From contig NZ_LGUI01000010.1 in NCBI RefSeq assembly GCF_002891295.1, positions 124,001 through 188,000 of the forward strand: DNA of 64,000 nucleotides. Direction: 5' to 3'. The notes under the pieces are model-generated. The model made no database searches, was not told the origin of the DNA, and worked only from the letters and a program-made list of their open reading frames with translations. This document shows, one piece after another, positions 9,942 through 16,871 of this stretch. Position numbers and translations under genes: made by a program. Position 1 is the stretch's first letter. The number at the start of each line of letters is the position of its first letter. This DNA comes from Streptomyces eurocidicus (GTDB taxonomy: Bacteria > Actinomycetota > Actinomycetes > Streptomycetales > Streptomycetaceae).

Positions 9942-11173
9942 CCACCGGGCTGCTCTCCCAGCGGCCCGCCCTGCGCGCGGAGGTGCTGCGCAGCACGGCG
10001 CTGCGGCGCGGCCCGGCCCTGGTGCACCTCGTGAAGGACCCGCGCAGCGGGCAGTCGTTCGAGGTCGGGGTCAAGGAGCACTTCCTGATGGCCCGGCTGG
10101 ACGGCACCCGCACGCTCGGGGAGATCGGCGAGGAGTACGCCGCGCGCTTCGGCCGCAGGCTGGGCGAGGCCAACTGGGGGCAGTTGCTGCGCCTCCTGTG
10201 GGAGCGGGGGCTGCTGACGGGCGCGGAAGCCGCCCCGGCGCCCGCCCCGCCCGGGGCCGGCGACGGGCGCCGCACCCCGTTCAAGGGCACACTGCGGCTG
10301 ACCGCGGACGCCGCGGCCACCACCGACCGGCTGCACAAGGTCTTCGGCCCGCTGCTGTCCGCCGTGTGCGTGGTGCCCGTACTGCTGCTGGCCCTCGGCA
10401 TGGAGCTCTTCGTGGGCCTGCGCCTGGGCGACTTCGCGCACGAGGCGCTCCGGCTGTTCCGGCAGCCGGCGGCGCTGCTCGCGGTGTTCACGCTGCTGTG
10501 GGTGAGCACCGCGCTGCACGAGCTGGCCCACGGGGTGGTGGCGCGCCGCTTCGGCGGGACCGTCAGCGAGATCGGGCTGCGCTGGCACCTGCCGATGGTC
10601 TTCATGTACTGCAAGGTGGAGAACTACCTCTATCTGCCCACCCGCTGGGCGCGGGTGGCCACCGCGGCGGCCGGCACGGTGATGAACCTGGCCTTCCTGC
10701 TGCCGTTCTGGCTGCTGTGGTCGCTGCTGCCCGGCGGCGACCCGGCGCGCGGCCCGCTGGCCGGGCTGCTGCTGATCGGCTCGGTGCTGGCGCTCACCAA
10801 TCTGGTGCCGCTGCCGCCGATGGACGGCTACAAGATGCTCGGGCACGCCCTGGGCATGACCGACTACGCCACCGAGAGCCGCCGCTTCCTGCGGCTGCTG
10901 TGCGCCCGGGCGGTACGGCGCGGCGACGGCGTCGCCCGCTACCCGCGCGGGGCACGGGTCGCCTACACCGCCTACGGGCTGGGGGCGGTCCTCCTCGTCT
11001 GCGGCAGCGGGGCCGGGTTCGTCCTGGTCTGCCACCGCCTCCAGGGGGACCGCTACGGCATATGGGCGGCCGTCGTCCCGGCGCTGCTGGTCGCCGCGCT
11101 GGTCGCGGCGACGGGTCCATGGGCGAAACGCCGCGGCCGGGACGCCCGGGCCTTGTCCGCAACACGGAAGTGA
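9938..11173 (+). CDS. PqqD-like / M50 site-2 protease fusion, putative leader protease
   Basis: 411-residue membrane protein. The N-terminal ~95 residues resemble a PqqD/RRE-type peptide-binding domain (GVKEHFLMARLDGTRTLGEIGEEY). The rest is an M50 metalloprotease with several transmembrane segments, the zinc motif HELAHG near residue 193, and a second motif NLVPLPPMDGY near 289. The domain pairing suggests that it captures the modified precursor and cleaves the leader within or at the membrane, possibly coupled to the ABC exporter encoded next. That role is inferred from context; M50-like proteins in RiPP clusters can instead serve in immunity. ATG 9938 overlaps the previous stop (ATGA). Confidence 0.75.
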   Translation: MTTGLLSQRPALRAEVLRSTALRRGPALVHLVKDPRSGQSFEVGVKEHFLMARLDGTRTLGEIGEEYAARFGRRLGEANWGQLLRLLWERGLLTGAEAAPAPAPPGAGDGRRTPFKGTLRLTADAAATTDRLHKVFGPLLSAVCVVPVLLLALGMELFVGLRLGDFAHEALRLFRQPAALLAVFTLLWVSTALHELAHGVVARRFGGTVSEIGLRWHLPMVFMYCKVENYLYLPTRWARVATAAAGTVMNLAFLLPFWLLWSLLPGGDPARGPLAGLLLIGSVLALTNLVPLPPMDGYKMLGHALGMTDYATESRRFLRLLCARAVRRGDGVARYPRGARVAYTAYGLGAVLLVCGSGAGFVLVCHRLQGDRYGIWAAVVPALLVAALVAATGPWAKRRGRDARALSATRK

Positions 11174-11186
11174 AGCTGAGGAATCC

Positions 11187-12131
11187 ATGACACAGAAGAA
11201 GCCGACCGGACAGGCGGCGGGCCCCGCCCTGGTACTGGAGGGGGTGCGCAAGCGCTACGGGGACAAACAGGCCCTGGACGGCATCACCCTTACCGTGGAG
11301 CGCGGCGAGTTCTTCGGCGTGCTCGGCCCGAACGGCGCGGGCAAGACCACCCTCGTGGAGATCATGGAGGGGCTGCGCCGGGCCGACTCCGGCTCGCTGT
11401 CGGTCCTGGGCGCGCCCCCGTGGCCGCGGAACATGGCGCTCCTGCCGCGCATCGGCGTGCAGACCCAGAGCTCCGCGTTCTTCACCCGGCTGACCGCGCG
11501 GGAGCACCTCGCGACCGTCGCGGCGCTCTACGGCGCCGACCCGGCCGGCGTGGCGCGCACCCTGTCCCTCGTGGGGCTGGCCGAACAGGGCGGCGTGCGG
11601 GTCGACGTGCTCTCGGGCGGTCAGCGGCAGCGGCTCGCGATCGCCTCCGCGCTGGTCCACGAACCCGAGCTGATCTTCCTCGACGAGCCGACCGCCGCCC
11701 TCGACCCGCAGGCCCGCCGGGCCCTGTGGCAGGTGCTGCGCGCGCTGAAGGGCGCCGGGCGCACCATCGTCTACACCACGCACCACCTGGACGAGGCCGA
11801 GGCGCTCTGCGACCGGGTGGCGATCGTCGTCGCGGGTTCCGTGGTGGCCCTGGACAGCCCCGGCAGGCTGGTCGGGGCCGCGAAGGCGCCGACCCGGCTG
11901 CTGGTGCCGGCCGACCGGATCACGGCGGAGCGGGCCCGGGGGTTCGAGGGCGTCGACCGGGTCGTCGTCGAGGGCGGCTCGGTGGTCCTGGAGACCAGGG
12001 CGGCGGGCCCGGTGCTGGCCGCGCTCGGCGCGGCCGTGGGGCTCGACGGCGTACGGACGCGCACCGCGACCCTGGAGGACGTCTATCTGGAACTCACCGG
12101 TGAGCTCACCGGATCGGAGGGACGCGCATGA
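11187..12131 (+). CDS. ABC transporter ATP-binding protein
   Basis: Cytoplasmic ATPase of an ABC-2 type exporter, 314 residues. Walker A is GPNGAGKTT (near residue 50), the signature is LSGGQRQRL, Walker B is LIFLDEPT, and the switch histidine follows in TTHH. The C-terminal extension of ~90 residues resembles drug/peptide exporters of the NatA/CcmA group. It lies 13 bases after the protease gene and overlaps the permease gene by 4 bases, so it probably exports the finished peptide and provides self-immunity. Confidence 0.9.
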   Translation: MTQKKPTGQAAGPALVLEGVRKRYGDKQALDGITLTVERGEFFGVLGPNGAGKTTLVEIMEGLRRADSGSLSVLGAPPWPRNMALLPRIGVQTQSSAFFTRLTAREHLATVAALYGADPAGVARTLSLVGLAEQGGVRVDVLSGGQRQRLAIASALVHEPELIFLDEPTAALDPQARRALWQVLRALKGAGRTIVYTTHHLDEAEALCDRVAIVVAGSVVALDSPGRLVGAAKAPTRLLVPADRITAERARGFEGVDRVVVEGGSVVLETRAAGPVLAALGAAVGLDGVRTRTATLEDVYLELTGELTGSEGRA

Positions 12132-12883
12132 GCGCGTACAGCGCACTGACCGCAGCGAGTTACCGCGCCTCGGTCAGGGATAAGACCACGGTCTTCTTCA
12201 CCTTCGCCTTCCCCCTCATCTTCCTGGTCGTCTTCGGGCTGATCTTCAGCGGCAAGACGGTGGAGGCGAGCGGGCGGGGCTACATCGACTACATCGCGCC
12301 GGGCGTGCTGTCCTGGGGCGTCGGCAACGCCGCCGTCTTCGGGGTGGCGTTCACGCTGATGCAGTGGCGGCGGGACGATCTGCTGCGGCTCGTCCGGACG
12401 ACGCCCACGCCGCTCGCCTCCGTGCTCGCCTCCCGGTATGTCATCGCCCTGGTCATCGGGGCGGTCCAAGCGGTGCTGTTCATCGGTGTCGCGCTGCTGC
12501 CGGTGTTCGGTCTGCGGGTGGACGCGACCTGGCCGCTGGCGCTGCCGGTGCTGGTGTGCGGCATCACGGCGTTCCTCGCCATCGGCATGGTGATCGGGTC
12601 GCGCGCGGACACGCCCGAGGCGGTGGCGGCGGTCGCCAACTGCGTCATGGTGCCCATGGCCTTCCTGTCCGGTTCGTTCTACCCCCTCGACGCGATGCCG
12701 TCATGGCTCCAGTCGGTGTCCAAGGTGCTGCCCCTGGGCTATCTCAACGACGGGATATCGAAGGCGGTCTCCGGGCGCGCCGACCTCGCGTCGACGGCCG
12801 TCGCCTGCGCCGGCCTCGCCGTGTTCGCCCTGGTGTTCGGCGTCATCGCGCTCAAGACCTTCCGCTGGAGCAACGAGTCATGA
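12128..12883 (+). CDS. ABC-2 type exporter permease
   Basis: 251-residue integral membrane protein with about six hydrophobic segments. The first follows the N-terminal YRASVRDKTTVFFTFAFPL motif common in ABC-2 permeases. Near residue 180 is the conserved FLSGSFYPLDAMPSWLQ. It partners the preceding ATPase to export the RiPP. It overlaps the ATPase gene by 4 bases and the following YcaO gene by 4 bases (ATGA), which ties transport to biosynthesis in one transcript. Confidence 0.9.
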   Translation: MSAYSALTAASYRASVRDKTTVFFTFAFPLIFLVVFGLIFSGKTVEASGRGYIDYIAPGVLSWGVGNAAVFGVAFTLMQWRRDDLLRLVRTTPTPLASVLASRYVIALVIGAVQAVLFIGVALLPVFGLRVDATWPLALPVLVCGITAFLAIGMVIGSRADTPEAVAAVANCVMVPMAFLSGSFYPLDAMPSWLQSVSKVLPLGYLNDGISKAVSGRADLASTAVACAGLAVFALVFGVIALKTFRWSNES

Positions 12884-14847
12884 CCATGAGCACGACTGCC
12901 GCCCCGCCCCCGATGGCCGCCGCGTGCGAGCTCCTCCAGCGGGCCCTCACCGAGCGCTTCCACGCCGCCGCCCGGCCCGCCGGCGCGGCCGCGCCCCTGG
13001 TCGTACCGGTGGGCGCGGCCGACGCGTTCCGCCCCGGCGAGGATCCGTACGCCGCGCTCCGCGCCCGCGCCACCGTGCACCTCACCGCGCAGGCGGTGCT
13101 GATCGGCCCCTGGGGCGCCACCGACGAGGCGACCGCGGCCTGCGGCAACTGCCTCGCCCGGCGCTGGCAGCGGCTGCGTTCGCGGTCCGAGCGCGACGCG
13201 CTGGAGGTGGGCCGCCGGATGACGGCGGCCGGCCCGTGGCCCGTCCTGCCGGAGTACGCCGTGGACACGGTCTGGGCCGTGTACGAGGCGGTCCTGCTCG
13301 GTGGCCGCCCCGCGGCCGCGGGCCGCCCGGCGGGCGAGTGGCACACCGCCGCGGACCTCCCGCTGCCCCAGGTGTCCCGGATCGACCTGGCCACCTTGCG
13401 GATCACCACCCTGCCGCTGCTCACCGAGGCGCTGTGCCCCGCGTGCGTGCCGGACCCGGAGCCCCGGGCCCGGCCGGAGCTGGTGTCGCGGCCCAAGCCC
13501 GGCGCGGACGCGGCCCGGCTGCGCCCGGCCGGCTCGTACCCCCTGCCGAGGGGCGCGCTGGCCAACCCCGTGTGCGGCGCGCTCGGCGAGGGCACCTGGC
13601 TCAACGTCGCGTCGCCCACGACCTCCCCCGTCGCGGGCTCCGTCTTCGTGCGCACCTACGCGGGCCTGTCCGACGTCACCTGGAGCGGCCAGGCCAACTC
13701 CTTCGGGTCCAGCCGGACGCTGGCCTTCCTGGAGGGTCTCGAACGGTACGCGGGCATCCACCGGCGGCACGGCGGCACGCCCGTGGTGGCGGCCTACGAC
13801 GAGGTCCGCGCGGAGGCGATCGACCCGCGCGACTGCGGCACGTACGCACCGGAGACGTACCGCGACGACCCCATGGTGACCCCGTTCGACCCCGCCCGGG
13901 AGATCCCCTGGGTGCGGGGGTACTCCCTGCGCGACGACCGCACGGTGCTGGTCCCGGCCCGGGCGGTCTACTACGGCGCGGGGCGCGGCAGTGACAACTT
14001 CGTCTTCGAGAGCTCCAACGGCTGCGCGACCGGCAGCTGTCTGGAGGAGGCCGTCCTGTTCGGCCTGCTGGAGCTGATCGAGCGGGACGCGTTCCTGCTG
14101 GGCTGGTACGGCCGGGCCCGGCTCACCGGCATCGACCTGGCGTCCTGCCGGGGCGGCGCGGTACGGGCGATGGCCGACCGGGCGGCGCTCCAGGGGTACG
14201 ACGTCCGCGCCTTCGACAACCGCGTCGATCTGGCGGTGCCCGTCGTCACCGCGCTCGCCGTGCGGCGCGACGGCGGCCTCGGCACGCTGTCCTTCGCGGC
14301 GGGCGCGCGGCTCGACCCGGAGGAGGCCGTCGAGGCGGCCCTGTCGGAGGTGCTCACGTACCTGCCCCACCTGGACCGCCAGGTGGCGGAGCACCGGGCG
14401 GAACTGGAGGAGATGGCCGACGACTTCTCGAAGGTCCGTCACCTCACCCACCACGCCCGGCTCTACGGGCTGCCGCGGATGGCCCGGCACGCGCGCGAGT
14501 ACCTGGAGCCCGCGGCGGTGCGCCCGGTGGACGAGCTCTACGCCGGCTGGCGGGAGCGGCGGCCTGCCACGGGCGATCTCCTCGACGACGTCCTGCTGTG
14601 CCGGGACGAGCTGACGGCCGCCGGGTTCGACGTGATCGTCGTCGACCAGACCTCGCCGGAGCAGGAGCGCATGGGGCTGCACACCGTGTCGACGGTCGTC
14701 CCCGGGCTGATCCCGATCGACTTCGGCTGGGACCGGCAGCGGGTCCTGGGCATGCCCCGGCTGAGGACGGCGTTCCGGCGCGCGGGGCTGCGGGACACGG
14801 ACCTCACGGACGCGGAACTGCGCCGCGTGCCGCACCCCTTCCCCTGA
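12880..14847 (+). CDS. YcaO (SagD-type) cyclodehydratase 2
   Basis: Second full-length YcaO cyclodehydratase of the cluster, 655 residues. It has the same layout as the first: Cys pairs CGNC (near 88) and CPAC (near 186), EGLERYAG near 285, SSNGCATGSCLEEA near 378, ELIERD, and the C-terminal PHPFP tail. All visible catalytic motifs are intact, so it is not an obviously decaying copy. Two active YcaO enzymes could divide the work, for example Cys versus Ser/Thr, or act on different core positions; this is inference. ATG 12880 overlaps the permease stop, and ATG 12886 is an alternative start. It is the last gene of the operon, followed by a strong hairpin. Confidence 0.88.
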   Translation: MTMSTTAAPPPMAAACELLQRALTERFHAAARPAGAAAPLVVPVGAADAFRPGEDPYAALRARATVHLTAQAVLIGPWGATDEATAACGNCLARRWQRLRSRSERDALEVGRRMTAAGPWPVLPEYAVDTVWAVYEAVLLGGRPAAAGRPAGEWHTAADLPLPQVSRIDLATLRITTLPLLTEALCPACVPDPEPRARPELVSRPKPGADAARLRPAGSYPLPRGALANPVCGALGEGTWLNVASPTTSPVAGSVFVRTYAGLSDVTWSGQANSFGSSRTLAFLEGLERYAGIHRRHGGTPVVAAYDEVRAEAIDPRDCGTYAPETYRDDPMVTPFDPAREIPWVRGYSLRDDRTVLVPARAVYYGAGRGSDNFVFESSNGCATGSCLEEAVLFGLLELIERDAFLLGWYGRARLTGIDLASCRGGAVRAMADRAALQGYDVRAFDNRVDLAVPVVTALAVRRDGGLGTLSFAAGARLDPEEAVEAALSEVLTYLPHLDRQVAEHRAELEEMADDFSKVRHLTHHARLYGLPRMARHAREYLEPAAVRPVDELYAGWRERRPATGDLLDDVLLCRDELTAAGFDVIVVDQTSPEQERMGLHTVSTVVPGLIPIDFGWDRQRVLGMPRLRTAFRRAGLRDTDLTDAELRRVPHPFP

Positions 14848-14903
14848 CGCACCCCTTCCCCGGCGCGCGCCTGACCCGGGCGCGCGTCTGCCCCGGGCAC
14901 AAA

Positions 14904-14954
14904 GCCGGCGGCCCTCCCCGGGCGGGAGATCCCGTCCCGGGGAGGGCCGCCGGC
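14904..14954. terminator. Bidirectional terminator between YcaO 2 and the precursor gene
   Basis: Perfect 19-bp inverted repeat (14904-14922 with 14936-14954, arm GCCGGCGGCCCTCCCCGGG) with a 13-base loop. It lies between the convergent ends of the plus-strand biosynthetic operon and the minus-strand precursor gene. No U-tract follows, as is usual in Streptomyces. Confidence 0.8.
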
Positions 14955-14971
14955 GCGTGGGCCCGAGGAGA

Positions 14972-15148
14972 TCAGGCGGAGCAGCTGGTGGTGCTGGTGG
15001 TGCTGGAGCAGGTGCTCGTGGAGCTGGAGCTGGTGGAACCGGCGAGGACCACCTCGCTGGCGTCCGAGTAGTCCGAAATCTCGAAGGTCTCCGACTCCAG
15101 CTCCAGGATCTCCTGGGCGAGGGAGGCGAGTTCCGTCTTCTGTGCCAT
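14972..15148 (-). CDS. RiPP precursor peptide (thiazolylpeptide/TOMM type)
   Basis: 58-residue precursor. The acidic leader (residues 1-37) contains LESETFEISDYSDASEVV, of the kind seen in thiopeptide precursors, and ends VVLAG. The probable core (38-58) reads STSSSSTST, then Cys47, then SSTTSTTS, then Cys56, then Ser-Ala. It holds 11 Ser, 7 Thr, 2 Cys and one terminal Ala, so 20 of 21 residues can be cyclised or dehydrated. ATG 15148 is supported by AAGGAG about 8 bases upstream; the longer open frame to 15340 has no such support and reads like non-coding sequence. The exact leader/core boundary is an estimate. The gene is convergent with the biosynthetic operon and divergent from the M20 peptidase gene, so it has its own promoter. 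Confidence 0.9.
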   Translation of the reverse strand: MAQKTELASLAQEILELESETFEISDYSDASEVVLAGSTSSSSTSTCSSTTSTTSCSA

Positions 15149-15225
15149 GGCGGTCTCCTTGGCTGTCCGTGCGCGGCGGTCGCCCGCCGCGCCGTGCGTG
15201 CGTTGCTCCGCAAGTCCACCAGGGC

Positions 15226-15271
15226 CCGCTGACCGATCACTGTGCCGACCGCTGACACGAGGCGTCAGCGG
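15226..15271. promoter_or_regulatory. Operator-like repeats in the precursor / M20 divergent promoter region
   Basis: The 157-base gap between the divergent precursor and M20 genes contains CCGCTGAC at 15226-15233 and again at 15249-15256, 23 bases apart (about two helical turns), plus the reverse complement GTCAGCGG at 15264-15271. The last two form a palindrome with a 7-base spacer. This arrangement is typical of a dimeric regulator site. No cluster regulator is visible nearby, so the binder is unknown. Confidence 0.4.
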
Positions 15272-15305
15272 CCCCGTCCTCATCGTCCCTCGACCAGGAG
15301 TCGCC

Positions 15306-16529
15306 GTGCTCACCAAGGACCTGCTGGAAGCGGTCACCACCCTCTACGTCGACCTGCACGCGCACCCCGAGCTGTCCGGGGAGGAGGAGCGGACCGCGGC
15401 CCGGTTCGCCGACTGGCTGACGGCGGAGGGCTTCCGGGTGACGGCCGGGGTCGGCGGCCACGGCGTGGTCGGCGTGCTGGAGAACGGCGCGGGCCCGCTG
15501 GTCGCGCTCCGCGCCGAGCTCGACGCCCTGCCCGTCCGGGAGCGCACCGGGCTGCCCTACGCGAGCCGGGTGACCGCCCCGGTGCCCGTCATGCACGCCT
15601 GCGGCCATGACCTCCACCTGGCCGCGGCGGCGGGCGCGGCGAGCGTACTGGCCCGGGACCGGGGGCGGTGGCGGGGCACGCTGATGCTCATCGGCCAGCC
15701 CGCCGAGGAGACCCTGAGCGGTGCGCGGGCCATGCTCGACGACGGCCTCCACGAGCGGTTCGGCCGCCCGGACGCGGTGCTGGCCCAGCACTCCGCGCCA
15801 CTGCCCGCGGGCATGGTCGCGCACGGCGCGGGGCCCGTCACGGCGGGCGGCGTCACCCTCCGGGCCGTTATCCACGGGCGCGGCGGGCACGCGGCCGTGC
15901 CGCATCTGGCGGTGGACCCGGTGGTGACCGCCGCCGCCACGGTGCTCCGGCTGCAGGGCGTGGTCGCCGCCGAGACGGCGCCCGCCGAGCAGGTCGTCCT
16001 CACCGTCGGCGAGCTGCGCGCCGGCGACCGGGCCAACGTGGTGCCCGACCGCGCCGAACTGGGCCTGACGGTACGGGGCTTCTCCGAGGACGCGCTCGAC
16101 CGGGTCTGCGCGGCGGTGGACCGGATCGTACGGGCGGAGTGCGCCGCCTCGGCCTGCCCGGCGCCGCCGGAGATCACCGTGGTGAACCGCTCCCCCGTGA
16201 ACCTCCCGGACCCCGGCCTGACCGCCGCCGTCCGCGAGGCCCACGAGGCGGCTTTCGGCGGGCCCCGGGTCGCGGCGTGGCCGCCGGCCATGGCGACGGA
16301 GGACTTCCCGCTGTTCGCGGCGGACGGGGTGCCGACGGCGTACTGGATGCTCGGCACGGCCGGCCCGCGCGCCTGGGCGGCCGCCCCCGGGACGACCGCG
16401 GCGGAGAAGCTCGCCGCGCTGCCGCCGAACCACTCGCCGCTCTTCGCGCCGCACGTGCGCATCGCGCTGCCGACGGGGGTCACGGCACTGGTGACGGCGG
16501 CCCTGTGCGGACTGGGGAGCCCCGGGTGA
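15306..16529 (+). CDS. M20-family amidohydrolase / peptidase
   Basis: 407-residue metallo-amidohydrolase of the M20 (hippurate hydrolase/AmhX-like) family. Metal-binding motifs are visible: HACGHDLHLAAA near residue 98, the catalytic-type PAEE shortly after, and an HGRGGHAAVPHLAVDP dimerisation-domain motif near residue 185. GTG 15306 has AGGAG 5 bases upstream; the longer frame from 15147 would overlap the precursor region and has no support. No signal peptide, so it acts in the cytoplasm. Sharing a promoter region with the precursor suggests a role in the pathway, such as trimming or amide hydrolysis of the peptide or detoxification, but an unrelated metabolic role is possible. Confidence 0.85.
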   Translation: MLTKDLLEAVTTLYVDLHAHPELSGEEERTAARFADWLTAEGFRVTAGVGGHGVVGVLENGAGPLVALRAELDALPVRERTGLPYASRVTAPVPVMHACGHDLHLAAAAGAASVLARDRGRWRGTLMLIGQPAEETLSGARAMLDDGLHERFGRPDAVLAQHSAPLPAGMVAHGAGPVTAGGVTLRAVIHGRGGHAAVPHLAVDPVVTAAATVLRLQGVVAAETAPAEQVVLTVGELRAGDRANVVPDRAELGLTVRGFSEDALDRVCAAVDRIVRAECAASACPAPPEITVVNRSPVNLPDPGLTAAVREAHEAAFGGPRVAAWPPAMATEDFPLFAADGVPTAYWMLGTAGPRAWAAAPGTTAAEKLAALPPNHSPLFAPHVRIALPTGVTALVTAALCGLGSPG

Positions 16530-16871
16530 CGGAGGGCGTTGGAAGGCGGTGGACGACAGCGGAGGGCAACGAGGGCAAGACAAAGGCGAGAAGGTGTACC
16601 CACTCCTCGCCACTCTTAACTTATAGCGTACTGGGGGCCTTGCGGCAAGGCCCCGGTGGTGGGGCAGAATCGCGCATCTCAGCCGGAGCCTTGGGAAAAA
16701 ACGGGGGATGTACGGGTATGTGCGAAGTGCGCGTGTTGTCGGTTCACAGGTCGTGCGGTGACGTCGGATCGGTGCGGGGGCGCGTACCCCGGGTGCGGGC
16801 GCTCGGCGCCGGGATACGGGTGGGTACGCCGTCGGCCGCCGTGGCGGCGACCTCGGATCGGAGCTGACGCC
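16530..16871. other. Long 5' region of helR
   Basis: 342 bases between the M20 gene and helR. A relatively AT-rich stretch (CTCTTAACTTATAGCGTACT, 16611-16630) could hold the helR promoter, followed directly by the rifamycin-associated element. The next ~215 bases to the helR start are probably transcribed leader; an open frame runs through them but shows no convincing start. Confidence 0.5.
16634..16654 (+). promoter_or_regulatory. Rifamycin-associated element (RAE)
   Basis: Near-perfect palindrome with arms GGGGCCTTGC and GCAAGGCCCC around a single G. It matches the published rifamycin-associated element found upstream of rifamycin-inactivating enzymes and of helR in actinomycetes. It lies 217 bases before the helR start and predicts induction by rifamycins. 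Confidence 0.85.

Noticed and set aside
14972..15340. 122-residue version of the precursor
   Set aside because: The upstream part has no ribosome site and intergenic-like composition; ATG 15148 has AAGGAG and starts the leader.
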